Assembly (NCBI RefSeq): GCF_026626745.1
Contig: NZ_JAPNJW010000002.1
Span: 6,038,151-6,102,150, forward strand
From: Nannocystis sp. RBIL2
Lineage (GTDB): Bacteria > Myxococcota_A > Polyangia > Nannocystales > Nannocystaceae
Reading direction: 5' to 3'
DNA: 64,000 nt
Shown here: positions 54,256 through 63,235 of the stretch, piece by piece
Position numbering within the stretch: position 1 is the stretch's first letter
How the letters are laid out: every line of letters starts with the position of its first letter
Made by a program: the position numbers and the translations under genes
Notes under the pieces: generated by a model
Databases searched by the model: none
Told to the model about the DNA's origin: nothing
Seen by the model: the letters and a program-made list of their open reading frames with translations, nothing else

Positions 54256-55082
54256 GCGCGAGCCTGCGATCGTAATCGCGAGCACACGCCGGGACGTCGA
54301 GACGGCGTCGGCGTGGGCGATGAAGCGATGTTCGCCGCGGCAGTCCGGGCTGGCTGGGCCGGTTAACCGCGTTGCGGCGGCGACGCCTCGAATCGTGGCG
54401 CCCGTCATATCGAAGCCGTGGCCCGCTCGCGGAGTCGATGCACACTTGGTGTGTCGCGCTGCGACGTAAGGAGATATCGGGGCCATGCTGTTCAATCACA
54501 CGACCATCTTATTCGCCAGTATCATGCTCACCGTACCGTTCATCGAGGAAGGCTGCCCGTGCGACCCGGGCGACGCCCACGACGATGACGACGATGACGA
54601 CGACGACGACGACTGAGCTCGGCTTCTGACCGACGATGGAGGGTCGCCCGCGGGACGTTCCGCGCGCGTCTGCCCAGTGCTCCGGCGTCGCTGCGCCGAT
54701 GAAATCTTCATACTGCGCGCGCCCGCGAGGACGAATGGTTTCGCTCTCGCCGGGCGCGTCGACGTCGCGACATCAAGCGCTGCGAAGCCGAACGCTTTCG
54801 GTCACGCCAGCACATCGACGTCGCGACATTCTTCGAATCAGGTCTCGAGACGAGAGCGTCGCCTTCTCGTCGCGAACGAGCGCGTCGTCGTGGGTCGCTG
54901 CCCGAGGGTCGCCGGGTGCCCGAGGCGGTCGGGTGCGAACCGGCGGCTTCACGCTGCCTGCGCAAGCGATGGGGGATGAAGACCTCTGCAGTAAAATAGC
55001 TCCGTGCTGGACCGGGGAACTCCGGATTTGCGGGCGGCTTGGCCGCGACCGGGGCGCTCGTCTATAGTCCAGCCAGGTTCTC
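54256..55082. other. Sparse region with one tiny gene
   Basis: About 830 bp downstream of the WecA-like gene. Apart from the 43-aa frame at 54485 nothing convincing is visible. A 15-bp direct repeat, tcgacgtcgcgacat, occurs near 54767 and 54827. GC is lower around 54480-54560. Confidence 0.45.
54485..54616 (+). CDS. 43-aa hydrophobic-start peptide with an eleven-Asp tail
   Basis: Reads MLFNHTTILFASIMLTVPF, then I-E-E-G-C-P-C-D-P-G-D-A-H and eleven Asp before TGA 54614-54616. AAGGAG at 54468-54473 is a good Shine-Dalgarno eleven bases upstream. The start resembles an export signal with two Cys just after the hydrophobic part. The 5' half has lower GC than the surroundings. I know no family. 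It may be a small secreted metal-binding peptide, or chance. Confidence 0.45.
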   Translation: MLFNHTTILFASIMLTVPFIEEGCPCDPGDAHDDDDDDDDDDD

Positions 55083-55280
55083 ATGAAGTGGGTCGAAGTC
55101 AGGCACGAAGGAGACGGCAACCGCGGCGCCGCGTACGTAGCCGAAGTACCCGGCGGCGTGCTCGTGCGGACGGTGACGCACCTGATCCTCCACACCGGCC
55201 TGTACGTGTCGGAGGCGCTCGCGTTCGTGCCGAACGTCGGCCTCGCCGACTTCGAGCGCAAGCCGAAGGACGAAGACTAG
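55083..55280 (+). CDS. Small hypothetical protein, 65 aa
   Basis: Starts MKWVEVRHEGDGNRGAAYV and ends F-E-R-K-P-K-D-E-D. It is a compact, mostly beta-looking small protein with no Cys or signal. No clear Shine-Dalgarno (aggttctcATG). Codon bias resembles real genes. Unknown function. Confidence 0.5.
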   Translation: MKWVEVRHEGDGNRGAAYVAEVPGGVLVRTVTHLILHTGLYVSEALAFVPNVGLADFERKPKDED

Positions 55281-55294
55281 GCCGCGCTGCCGCC

Positions 55295-55328
55295 GCGGCT
55301 GACGCGGCTGACGCGGCTGACGCGGCTG
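55295..55328. repeat. Nine-base tandem repeat
   Basis: gcggctgac repeated three times plus gcggctg, just after the small gene stop; a replication-slippage type microsatellite. Confidence 0.8.
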
Positions 55329-55491
55329 TTGCTTCCTGACCCGCAGGTGGGGCGCGGGCGACCTCGCAGGCGCGGGAGGCCAGGCGCTTCGGCAGCTGAA
55401 GCAGTCTCGGCGTAGCGGAGGCAGGCGCTCGCTTGCGGCGACCGCGAGCTCGAGTCCGCGGAGGCTCGTCGTGAGGCTGTGTGCTCGCGGC

Positions 55492-57057
55492 TCAGTTGCG
55501 CTTGCGGCGATCGACCTCGAGCTCGGGGCCGCGGACGGTGGCGAAGTAGCGGTCGGGCTTTCGCTGCAGGACCATGAGGGTGGGGTCGCGATCGGCGTCG
55601 AGGCCGAGGGCGCCGGTGACCAGCAGGGACTGGGATGTGGTCTGGAGCAGCGGCTTCAGGCGTTCGGGGCTGACGGCGAGCACGGCGGACAGCAGGTCGT
55701 CGGCGGAGCTCTTGGCCGGCTCGCCCTCGCCCGCGGCCTTGGCCCAGCGCTGGATGACGGGCAGCGGCTCGGGGCCGATGACGACGAGGAGGCCGCCGGC
55801 GCGCTCGTCGGCGGCGAGGGCCACGCGCAGACGGCCCTTGTCGTCGAGCAGCGGCTTGCCGACGGCGGGCACGTGGCGCGAGACGCCGTCGACGGTGAGC
55901 AGGTAGACCGTCGGGTTGTCGCCGACCTTCTTGAAGCTGGCCCCGGGGACATCCGCGAACATGCGCGCGAGGCTGAGGTTGTCGACCAGAGTGCGCAGAC
56001 AGCCGACGAGGTCGCGATAACCCGCGGCCGGGTCGTCGGCGCCGAGGCCGAGGCGCAGGTGTCGGGCCGGGCCGGTGCCGAGCAGGACGCGGCCGTTCCA
56101 GCGGCGCAGCGCCTTCGCGGCCTGGGCGACCAGCGGGTCGAGCATCAGCTTGGCGGCGAACCCGGCCCGGTCGACGCCCGCGTTCATCTGCTTGATCGCG
56201 TCGGCCACGGCCTTCTTGTGGCCGGGCCAGCGCGTGCTGACGCCGGCCGCCAGCTCGGGCACCTCGAGCATGCCGGTCAAGGCGCCGTTGGCGAGGTCGG
56301 GCGAGGTCGGGAGCGGCTTGCCGGGCGCCTCGAGCACGTGGACGTCGAGCGAGTGCAGACCCTGACCGGCGGCGGCGACCCGCGCGTAGGGGAACTCGGG
56401 CATGACGGCGCGCGCGCGCGTGTCGGCGAGGGTGAACCACAGCGGGCGTGAGCCGTAGGTCGCGGGCAACTGACGGCTGGTGGCCAGGCCCTGCAAGGTG
56501 GCGGCGAACACGAGGTTGTTCGTCTGTCCGTCGAGCCAGGCGAGCCGCGGCGCGGGCGGCTGGCCGTCGGCCGGGGTGCTGTCGCCGGCGGGCGCGGGCA
56601 GCTGCACGGCCCCGAAGTCGCCGACCGACTCGAGGCCCTTCAGCGCGTCGGCCACGGCCGAGCCGGGTCGCACGGGCAGGACGACGATGTCCTCGCCGGC
56701 GACGTGGACCCCGGCCCACGGCCGGTCGCCGACGACCTGCGGCGAGAGCTTGTCAGCGAGCTCGGCCGGGGCCTGCATGCGCAGCACGAACTCGGCGAAG
56801 GTCGGCAGCGCGGGCACCTCGGGCAGGTAAGCGTCGACGCCGGCGAGGACCTCGGCGGGCCGGGCGATGAAGGCCCCGGCATCTGGCATTTGGGACAGCT
56901 GGTGTGGCGCCGGCAGGGCCGGGCCCTCCGGCGTGCGGGCGCGCGGCGGGGCGCCGGTGGCGGTGGAGGGGACGCGCTGCGGGGCCTTCTTGCAGCCCGG
57001 TGCGGCCAGGACGGTGGCAGTGACGAGGGCGGCGGCGAGGGCGACGTGGCGAGGCAT
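55492..57057 (-). CDS. Predicted lipoprotein of unknown function, 521 aa
   Basis: The signal ends V-L-A-A-P-G-C-K-K (Cys near 22). After a Pro-rich linker a long alpha/beta globular region runs to the end with no motif I recognise. Segments include T-F-A-E-F-V-L-R-M-Q and repeated L-x-G-L patterns; the size and style resemble other lipidated myxobacterial proteins (DUF-type). It is divergent from the GAPDH gene (220-bp gap). Probable outer- or inner-membrane anchoring. Confidence 0.6.
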   Translation of the reverse strand: MPRHVALAAALVTATVLAAPGCKKAPQRVPSTATGAPPRARTPEGPALPAPHQLSQMPDAGAFIARPAEVLAGVDAYLPEVPALPTFAEFVLRMQAPAELADKLSPQVVGDRPWAGVHVAGEDIVVLPVRPGSAVADALKGLESVGDFGAVQLPAPAGDSTPADGQPPAPRLAWLDGQTNNLVFAATLQGLATSRQLPATYGSRPLWFTLADTRARAVMPEFPYARVAAAGQGLHSLDVHVLEAPGKPLPTSPDLANGALTGMLEVPELAAGVSTRWPGHKKAVADAIKQMNAGVDRAGFAAKLMLDPLVAQAAKALRRWNGRVLLGTGPARHLRLGLGADDPAAGYRDLVGCLRTLVDNLSLARMFADVPGASFKKVGDNPTVYLLTVDGVSRHVPAVGKPLLDDKGRLRVALAADERAGGLLVVIGPEPLPVIQRWAKAAGEGEPAKSSADDLLSAVLAVSPERLKPLLQTTSQSLLVTGALGLDADRDPTLMVLQRKPDRYFATVRGPELEVDRRKRN

Positions 57058-57277
57058 GGAGCGTGCGTACCGTAGCAGGTGGGCGCGCTGGACGCATGCG
57101 CGGGCTCACGGCTTCACTGCGAGGGCGCGATCGCGGGACGAGAATTCTCAGGGGCGAGCGGGTGTGACGAGAATCCTCGTCGGCGCGGACGAGCGGACGT
57201 CGCGGGGCGCGGACACGGTCGCGGACAGGCGCGCGGCATTGCGAGGGCGGGGGGGTTGCCCTATCCTCCGCCGCGTC

Positions 57278-58354
57278 ATGACGATCCGCCTGGGAATCAA
57301 CGGAATGGGCCGCATCGGGCGGCTCGTGCTTCGACATGCGCTCGCGCGGAGCGCCGACTTCGCTGGCTCGGGGGCCGTGCGCAAGGGGCCGGCGATGCAA
57401 GTGGTCGCCGCCAACGACCTCGCCGACGCCGACGAGCTGGCCTACCTGCTCGGCCACGACTCGGTGCATCGCTACCAGCTGCCGAAGGCCCGCGCGGAGG
57501 GCGGCGCGCTGCACGTCGGCGACGGCTCGATCTCCCTGTTCAAGGAGCGCGATCCGAGCAAGATCCCCTGGGCCGACCACGGCGTCGACATCGTCATCGA
57601 GGCGACCGGCAAGTTCACCACCGGCGAGCAGATGGCCGGCCACCGCGCCAACGCGAACGGGCCGTCGCACGTCATCCTCGCCGCGCCCGGCAAGAACGTC
57701 GACAAGACCCTGGTCGTCGGCGTCAACGAGGAGTCGTTCGACCCGGCGAAGGACCGCCTGGTGTCCAACGCGAGCTGCACCACCAACGCGCTGACGCCGG
57801 TGCTCGCGGTGCTCGACCGCGTGTTCGGGGTCAAGTGGGGCCTGGTCGGCACGACGCACGCGTACACGGCCGGTCAGGGCCTGGTCGACGGCCTCGCCGG
57901 CAAGGACCTTCGCCGCGGTCGCGCGGCGCCGATCAACATCGTGCCGACATCGACCGGCGCGGCCAAGGCCATCTCCGAGGTGCTGCCCAACCTCAAGGGC
58001 AAGTGCGACGGCACGGCCGTGCGCGTGCCGGTGGTCGACGGGTCGCTCTACGACGTGGTCTGCCAGCTCGAGGGCGAGCCGGCCCTGGCCCGCGTGATCG
58101 AGGCGCTGCGCGAGGCGGCCGCCACCGAGGCGCTCCGCGGGGTGCTCGACGTCCGCAAGGAGGCGCTGGTGTCGAGCGACATCCTCGGCGACCCGCACTC
58201 GAGCATCGTCGACGTCGACGCGTGCATGGGCCTCGGCGCGCTGGTGAAGATCGTCGGCTGGTACGACAACGAATGGGGCTACTCGGGCCGCGTGCTCGAC
58301 CTCGCGGCGATCGCCAGCAACTGGATCGTCGCCAATCGCGGCAGCAAGAGCTGA
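57278..58354 (+). CDS. gap: Glyceraldehyde-3-phosphate dehydrogenase
   Basis: 358 aa. N-terminal I-N-G-M-G-R-I-G-R-L, V-V-A-A-N-D-L for NAD, the catalytic Cys in S-N-A-S-C-T-T-N-A-L, H-A-Y-T-A-G-Q and W-Y-D-N-E-W-G-Y-S near the end. It makes 1,3-bisphosphoglycerate in glycolysis. Compared with usual GapA (about 330) there is an insertion of about ten residues (A-D-F-A-G-S-G-A-V-R-K) after the first helix. ATG 57278 fits the start of the fold. No glycolytic neighbours. Confidence 0.94.
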   Translation: MTIRLGINGMGRIGRLVLRHALARSADFAGSGAVRKGPAMQVVAANDLADADELAYLLGHDSVHRYQLPKARAEGGALHVGDGSISLFKERDPSKIPWADHGVDIVIEATGKFTTGEQMAGHRANANGPSHVILAAPGKNVDKTLVVGVNEESFDPAKDRLVSNASCTTNALTPVLAVLDRVFGVKWGLVGTTHAYTAGQGLVDGLAGKDLRRGRAAPINIVPTSTGAAKAISEVLPNLKGKCDGTAVRVPVVDGSLYDVVCQLEGEPALARVIEALREAAATEALRGVLDVRKEALVSSDILGDPHSSIVDVDACMGLGALVKIVGWYDNEWGYSGRVLDLAAIASNWIVANRGSKS

Positions 58355-58401
58355 GCCGCGGTGAGCAGCAGGAGGGCTCCGTCTCGCCGAGGCGGAGCCC
58401 T

Positions 58402-58708
58402 TCAGCGCGCCGTGAATCGCAGGCGCCGCGGGTCCTGGCGCTGGTCGGCGATTCCGAGGACGAGGACGTGGTCCTGAGCGGCGGTATAAAAGATCGCCAG
58501 GAAAACCGGGGATGGATGATACGTCGGACGTTCGCGCGCCACGGCGGATAGGCGAGCGGGAAGTCCCGGATCTGCCGGATCAGTCGTTCGCCAGGTCGAG
58601 CTGAAGCCGGCGAAGATGCGTTCCGTGCGGATGCAAGTTGTCCTGGAATGCATAGAGCGCAGACAGATCGGGGAGGGCGAAGTGCGACAGGCGCACCGGC
58701 AGCGACAT
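58402..58708 (-). pseudogene. ParE/RelE-type toxin gene broken by two frameshifts
   Basis: From ATG 58706-58708 the frame reads MSLPVRLSHFALPDLSALY... to D-L-A-N-D then TGA. A second frame continues E-R-L-I-R-Q-I-R-D-F-P-L-A-Y-P-P-W-R-A-N-V-R-R. A third continues F-L-A-I-F-Y-T-A-A-Q-D-H-V-L-V-L-G-I-A-D and ends T-A-R, TGA at 58402. Joined, they give the ParE fold in order, about 100 aa. Two indels are needed, so it is unlikely to be functional. The antitoxin-like genes lie on the other strand. Confidence 0.75.
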
Positions 58709-58804
58709 GCGGCGAGGATAGCGGCAGGCGGTGATCGTGCGCAGTTTCGCGCAAAATCGCGTAGGCGCCGGCCACGAGGGCGAAGCCGTGGTATGAAGAG
58801 AGCG

Positions 58805-58990
58805 ATGGGAGCGCCCACCAAGCCCGCGGAGAGCCTCGTCGAACCGGAGCCGAGCGAAGCGGAGCTCGCGGAGATCGAGGCCGCCTGGGAGGCCGAGGTG
58901 TTGTGGCGCGCCAAGGAGCACGAGGAAGGGCGCGCGGAGTCCATCCCGTGGGAGCAGGTGCGGGCGCAGATGTTCGGCAAGCGCAGCTAG
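58805..58990 (+). CDS. Addiction-module antitoxin-like protein, copy 1
   Basis: 61 aa of the TIGR02574 type: E-A-A-W-E-A-E-V, R-A-K-E-H-E-E-G-R-A-E-S-I-P-W-E-Q-V-R-A-Q-M. Start chosen at ATG 58805 because it gives exactly the length of copy 2; an in-frame ATG at 58793 exists. Family members neutralise ParE/RelE toxins. It is divergent from the broken toxin, 96 bp away, an unusual order since the pair usually shares a strand. Confidence 0.75.
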   Translation: MGAPTKPAESLVEPEPSEAELAEIEAAWEAEVLWRAKEHEEGRAESIPWEQVRAQMFGKRS

Positions 58991-59023
58991 TTCGGCGCAG
59001 CGCGACGCGGACCTCAGACGACC

Positions 59024-59209
59024 ATGGCTGCGCCGAGAAGACGCGTGAGAAGCCTGGTCGAGCCCGAGCCTGGCGAGAATGAGCTCGCGGAGAGCGAGGC
59101 CGCCTGGGAAGAAGAGGTGCTGCGGATCGCCAAGGAGCACGAGGAAGGGCGCGCGGAGTCCATCCCGTGGGAGCAGGTGCGGGCGCAGATGTTCGGCGAG
59201 CGCAGCTAA
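59024..59209 (+). CDS. Addiction-module antitoxin-like protein, copy 2
   Basis: 61 aa, same length and mostly the same sequence as copy 1, 33 bp downstream. The 3' 66 bp (from aaggagcac to ttcggc) are identical between copies, whereas the 5' parts differ, which points to recent duplication or gene conversion of the C-terminal half. No toxin gene follows it. It lies before a palindrome at the convergent end with the oxidase gene. Confidence 0.72.
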   Translation: MAAPRRRVRSLVEPEPGENELAESEAAWEEEVLRIAKEHEEGRAESIPWEQVRAQMFGERS

Positions 59210-59258
59210 GTTGTCGTGCGATTCGAGCGCGGTGCTCCACAGGGTGCTGCGTTATTTT

Positions 59259-59275
59259 CTGTCCCGAAGGACAGG
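59259..59275. repeat. Exact palindrome copy at a convergent junction
   Basis: ctgtcccgaaggacagg, between the antitoxin copy 2 gene and the GlcD-type gene. A short T-stretch (gttatttt) precedes it. Confidence 0.85.
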
Positions 59276-59370
59276 CCGTGAAGGCTGGAGCTCGGTCTCG
59301 CTGACAAGCCGGGAATGGCGAGATTGGCTGCCCCCGGGGCGAGACAGCGACCGCGGCCGTTTCTCGCGCC

Positions 59371-60765
59371 TCAGGCCGGCGGGAATACCTTGCCCGGATT
59401 CAGAATGTTCTGCGGGTCCCAGGCGCGCTTGAGGGCGAGCTGGAGGGCGCGGAGCTCGGGCGGCTGCTCGAGCGGCATGTAGGGGCGCTTGCTGAGGCCG
59501 ATGCCGTGTTCGCCGGAGAGGGTGCCGCCGAGGGCGATGGTGGCGGCGAACAGGTCGGCGACGCAGCGATCGACGCGTTCGCCGATGTCGCTGCTGGCCT
59601 TTGGGTCATACAAGAAATTGACGTGGAGGTTGCCGTCGCCGGCGTGGCCGAAGCTGGCGACGTCGACGCGGTGACGCGCGCCGATCTCCCGGGCCGCGGC
59701 GGCGAGGTCGGGCAGGCGCGCCAGCGGGACCGCCACGTCCTCGCTGATCTTCTTCGGCCAGTGGGCGCGCAGGGTGTGGCTGAGGGCGCGGCGGACGTCC
59801 CACAGGGCATCGCGCGTGGCGGCGTCGGTGGCCTGCGCGACGGCCAGCGCCCCGGCCTCGCGGCACAGGTCGGCGGCGCGCAGCAAGGCGCGGTCGAGGC
59901 CGGCGCCGTCGCCGTCGAGCTCGACCCACAGCAGCGCGCGCGCCCCGGGCGGCAGCTCGACGGCCAGGGTGCCGCTGCGCGCCAGCAATTCGGTACATGT
60001 CCGATCGGCCAGCTCGAGCGCGGCCGGGGCGACCCCGCCGGTGAGGCAGCGGTGGACCGCGTCGCAGGCGGCGGCCTCGTCGGCGAACGAGGCCAGCAAG
60101 GTGACTGCGAACGGCGGGCGCGGGATGAGGCGCAGGACGCAGCGCGTGATGAGGCCGAGGGTGCCCTCGGAGCCGACCAGCAGACCGGCGAGGTTGTAGC
60201 CGGTGACGCCCTTGATCGAGCGATGGCCAACCTCGTGGCTGAGGCCGGTGCCGTCGACGACGTCGAGGCCGAGGACGAAGTTGCCGGTGACGCCGTACTT
60301 GCACGCCCGCGGGCCGCCGGCGTTGGTGGCGACGTTGCCGCCGACGCTGCAGATCTTCAGGCTCGCGGGATCGGGCGGGTAGAACAGGCCGCGCGCCTCG
60401 ACGGCGCGGTGGAGCTCGCCGGTGAGGACGCCGGGCTCGACGATCGCCAGCATGCTGCGCTCGTCGATGTCGACGATCGAGCGCAGGCCGCCGAGGTCGA
60501 GGACGACGCCGCCGTGATCGGCGAGGCAGCCGCCGACTGTGCCGGTGCCTGCGCCGCGCGGGCTCAGCGGGACGCCGAGCGCGTGGCACAGGCGGACCAG
60601 CGGGGCGACCTCGGCGCGCTCGCGCGGGCGCACGACCAGGCCCGGCATGAACGGGCCCTCGGCGCCGTCGTCGCGGGCGTAGGGCTCACGGTCGCGGACG
60701 ACGATGTCGGCGCCGAGCTCGGCGCAGATCCGCTCGTGCAGCGCGGCGAGGTCGAGGACGGCCAT
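59371..60765 (-). CDS. FAD-linked oxidase, GlcD/D-lactate dehydrogenase type
   Basis: 464 aa. The FAD-binding PCMH domain is in the first half: P-R-G-A-G-T-G-T-V-G-G, I-C-S-V-G-G-N-V-A-T-N-A-G-G-P, G-S-E-G-T-L-G-L-I-T. The C-terminal oxidase domain has F-G-H-A-G-D-G-N-L-H and G-G-T-L-S-G-E-H-G-I-G. It oxidises a 2-hydroxy acid such as glycolate or D-lactate. GlcE/GlcF partners are not adjacent, so a single-subunit enzyme is plausible. It is 30 bp beyond the IscA/ErpA gene on the same strand. Confidence 0.9.
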   Translation of the reverse strand: MAVLDLAALHERICAELGADIVVRDREPYARDDGAEGPFMPGLVVRPRERAEVAPLVRLCHALGVPLSPRGAGTGTVGGCLADHGGVVLDLGGLRSIVDIDERSMLAIVEPGVLTGELHRAVEARGLFYPPDPASLKICSVGGNVATNAGGPRACKYGVTGNFVLGLDVVDGTGLSHEVGHRSIKGVTGYNLAGLLVGSEGTLGLITRCVLRLIPRPPFAVTLLASFADEAAACDAVHRCLTGGVAPAALELADRTCTELLARSGTLAVELPPGARALLWVELDGDGAGLDRALLRAADLCREAGALAVAQATDAATRDALWDVRRALSHTLRAHWPKKISEDVAVPLARLPDLAAAAREIGARHRVDVASFGHAGDGNLHVNFLYDPKASSDIGERVDRCVADLFAATIALGGTLSGEHGIGLSKRPYMPLEQPPELRALQLALKRAWDPQNILNPGKVFPPA

Positions 60766-60795
60766 GGTCCACGATGCGCGGGTGGATGCGCCGCG

Positions 60796-61191
60796 CTAGA
60801 CGGAGAACGAGCTGCCGCAGCCGCAGGAGCCGGTGGTGTTGGGGTTGTTGAACTTGAACCCCGCCCCCTGCAGGCCCTCGACGTAGTCGACGCTGGTGCC
60901 CATCAGGTACATGAAGCTCATCTGATCGCAGACGAGCTTGACGCCCTGGCTCTCGAAGTGGTTGTCGCCTTCGACGGGCTCGTCGAAGTAGAGGTCGTAT
61001 TGAAAGCCGGCGCAGCCGCCGCCCATGACCTTGACGCGCAGGGCGTAGGTGCTCTCGATCGCCTCGGTCTCGCGGATCTCGCGAATCTTCGCGGCGGCGG
61101 TCTCGGTGACCTCGAGGGCGCCCGTCATCTGCGGGTCGTGGGCTTCGTGCTGGGTCGGCGTCGCGGGCGCGGTCTCGGTGGCTGCAGACAT
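60796..61191 (-). CDS. IscA/ErpA-type Fe-S carrier
   Basis: 131 aa of the HesB/IscA family. The Cys ligands are in M-G-G-G-C-A-G-F-Q and G-S-C-G-C-G-S-S-F near the end. A 25-residue N-terminal extension (M-S-A-A-T-E-T-A-P) is poor in structure. ATG 61189-61191 is used; a longer frame has no homology. It carries clusters to target proteins. ErpA or IscA identity cannot be settled from the sequence alone. Divergent from the lipoprotein at 61.5 kb. Confidence 0.88.
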   Translation of the reverse strand: MSAATETAPATPTQHEAHDPQMTGALEVTETAAAKIREIRETEAIESTYALRVKVMGGGCAGFQYDLYFDEPVEGDNHFESQGVKLVCDQMSFMYLMGTSVDYVEGLQGAGFKFNNPNTTGSCGCGSSFSV

Positions 61192-61563
61192 CAGGGCTCC
61201 CAAAGTTGACGTTCGGGTAGGATGGTGCGCTGGGCCGTGCGGGTCAAGTCTGCGGTCCTGCAAGGTCGGGTGCGGCAGGCCACGTGACCGCGAGTTCGTC
61301 GCTCGCCGCAGAAGGCTCGGGTGTCGCCATTGCGGCCGTGTTCGCGGGCGCTGCTGCGCGCTTTCCGGAGCCTGCACGCGAGTCGCTCTGCGTGGCGCTG
61401 GGCGAGGCGGTGGCAAGTAAAGCGAAATCCTTCACCCGCGCTGCGTGGCCAGGTGAGAATGGGCGGCAGGGCGGTGTTTGACAGCGACGGCGACCTTCCC
61501 CTACCGTGGCGATGCGGCAGTTTTGCCGCAGCCGCACGAAGTCGGCCGGAGCACGGAGAACGC
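61192..61563. other. Divergent gap between the IscA/ErpA and lipoprotein genes
   Basis: 372 bp with no palindrome or supported gene; presumed to hold both promoters. Confidence 0.5.
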
Positions 61564-63111
61564 ATGCGACGAACCCACGCCACCACCCTCACGCTCCTCT
61601 CGTTCGCGCTGGTCGCGGGCGCGCTTCCCGCCTGCGGCGAGGGCCGCCAGGAGATGCTCGAGCGCGAGATGGAGTACGCGAAGGCGGGCCGCAAGGAGGA
61701 CAAGGGGGTCCCGATCCCGGAGATCCCGCCGGACGAGACGCGGGAGGCGCTGCGGCCGCTGCTGACCCAGATCTACTCGAACACCGAGCGCCTGCCCGAC
61801 GTGACCGAGGGCGACGTCGAGCCGACTGACGGCCGCGACTACGTGCTGCAGCCGGGCGTGCTGGCGGTGGTGACGGTCAAGAAGGGCCTCACCAAGGCCG
61901 AGAAGGCGCGGGCGATCATCCTCGGGGTGGCCGAGGCCGACGCGTGGACGTTCCGCAAGAACGCGCGCAAGGAGTTCGCGCTGCAGGTCGAGAAGCTCAA
62001 GTACAGCTTCGGCGACGAGACGAAGGCGAAGGTGCTCGACGCGTATCCCCACCTCAAGCTGCTGAGCTTCTTCGGCTCGCCCGAGGCCGACAAGGCGCTC
62101 GGCGAGCTGTCCGGCGACGCCAAGACCGCGGCCGAGGCGATGCGCAAGGAGTACACCGAGGGCAAGCAGGACATCTGGAAGAAGTGGATGGGCGTCAAGA
62201 TGTACGCCCGCCGCCTCGTCAGCCAGGACGAGCCGTTCCGCAGCGTGCTGAAGAAGATCGCCAAGGACTTCGGCCAGGAGGAAGTGCCGCCGAAGCCGTT
62301 CAAGGAGTCGGTCGACGCGCCGTTCAAGGCCTGGGCCGAGGCGATCGAGAAGGACGAGAAGCTGCTGACGGTGCTCACCAACTACAAGGAGCTGCGCGAC
62401 CGCGTCGACTTCCTCGGCGAGGCGCACACTCTGTGGGCGATCGAGGGCTCGGAGCTGGTGCCCGAGCGGGCCAAGGGCGTCGTCATCGACAAGAAGATCG
62501 GCTACGGCTTCTTCCGCGAGGACCTCGGCGGCGGCTACAACGACCTCGTGTTCGTGTTCAGCAAGAAGCTCGGCGGCAACGAGCTCAAGCGGGCGTTCCT
62601 CCACTCGTTCCTGTTCCGCCAGCTGCTCACCGATTTCCAGCTGCTGTCGACCGCCGGCACCGACTTCGCCAAGCGCGGCCCGGACGGCCAGCTCGACATC
62701 GGCACCGCGACGGTGCCCGACAAGTACGACCCGCTGTACGCCAGCTGCGGCGGGACGGCGGCGCTCGAGACGATGCTGTACAGCTTCAACAACGAGTTCG
62801 CGCTGCTGAGCGGGGTGCCGTCGAAGGTCAAGGACTCCGAGGCGGCCCTCAAGGTGGCCCACAAGTGCATCGTCGACGGGGCCGCCGGCGACATCAAGAT
62901 CCCCGCCAAGAGCGACGAGTTCGACACCGAAGGCCCCGCGCCGGCGTCGCGCCTGGCCCTGTTCCAGATGCTCGCCCGCTTCGAGAACATCAAGGTCAAC
63001 ACGGCCGTCCTCGCCGGCGACCAGCGCACCGCCGAGGACGACGCGATCGACGACGGCGAGAAGCTGCTCAAGCAGCTCAAGGCCGAGGCCGACGCGAAGA
63101 AGAAGGACTAG
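61564..63111 (+). CDS. Predicted lipoprotein of unknown function, 515 aa
   Basis: Signal ending A-L-P-A-C-G (Cys near residue 24), then a mostly helical charged region (M-L-E-R-E-M-E-Y-A-K-A-G-R-K-E-D) and a long body rich in Lys and Glu with D-Y-V-L-Q-P-G-V-L-A-V-V-T. No motif recognised. Codon bias strongly supports a real gene. It converges with the LigD-type gene. A perfect 16-bp palindrome begins one base after the stop codon. Confidence 0.65.
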   Translation: MRRTHATTLTLLSFALVAGALPACGEGRQEMLEREMEYAKAGRKEDKGVPIPEIPPDETREALRPLLTQIYSNTERLPDVTEGDVEPTDGRDYVLQPGVLAVVTVKKGLTKAEKARAIILGVAEADAWTFRKNARKEFALQVEKLKYSFGDETKAKVLDAYPHLKLLSFFGSPEADKALGELSGDAKTAAEAMRKEYTEGKQDIWKKWMGVKMYARRLVSQDEPFRSVLKKIAKDFGQEEVPPKPFKESVDAPFKAWAEAIEKDEKLLTVLTNYKELRDRVDFLGEAHTLWAIEGSELVPERAKGVVIDKKIGYGFFREDLGGGYNDLVFVFSKKLGGNELKRAFLHSFLFRQLLTDFQLLSTAGTDFAKRGPDGQLDIGTATVPDKYDPLYASCGGTAALETMLYSFNNEFALLSGVPSKVKDSEAALKVAHKCIVDGAAGDIKIPAKSDEFDTEGPAPASRLALFQMLARFENIKVNTAVLAGDQRTAEDDAIDDGEKLLKQLKAEADAKKKD

Positions 63112-63128
63112 CTGTCCCGCGGGACAGG
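63112..63128. repeat. Perfect palindrome directly after a stop codon
   Basis: ctgtcccgcgggacag is fully self-complementary over 16 bp (63112-63127). It starts one base after TAG 63109-63111 of the lipoprotein gene. Confidence 0.9.
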
Positions 63129-63198
63129 TCGCTCCGGAGAGCGCGCGAGACCTCGCCCCGGCGGGGTCTCGGCAATTGAAGCTGGTGATTGTCCACGC

Positions 63199-63216
63199 AT
63201 GTCCCGAAGGACATGT
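63199..63216. repeat. Exact palindrome copy at a convergent junction
   Basis: catgtcccgaaggacatg, 7-bp arms, 20 bp before the LigD-type stop; the second copy in this 124-bp convergent gap. Confidence 0.88.
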
Positions 63217-63235
63217 GGATGGATGATGGTTTTTA

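Noticed and set aside
57993..59240. 415-residue minus-strand frame across gap and the antitoxin genes
   Set aside because: It only spans shadows; the genuine signal in it is the middle piece of the frameshifted toxin.
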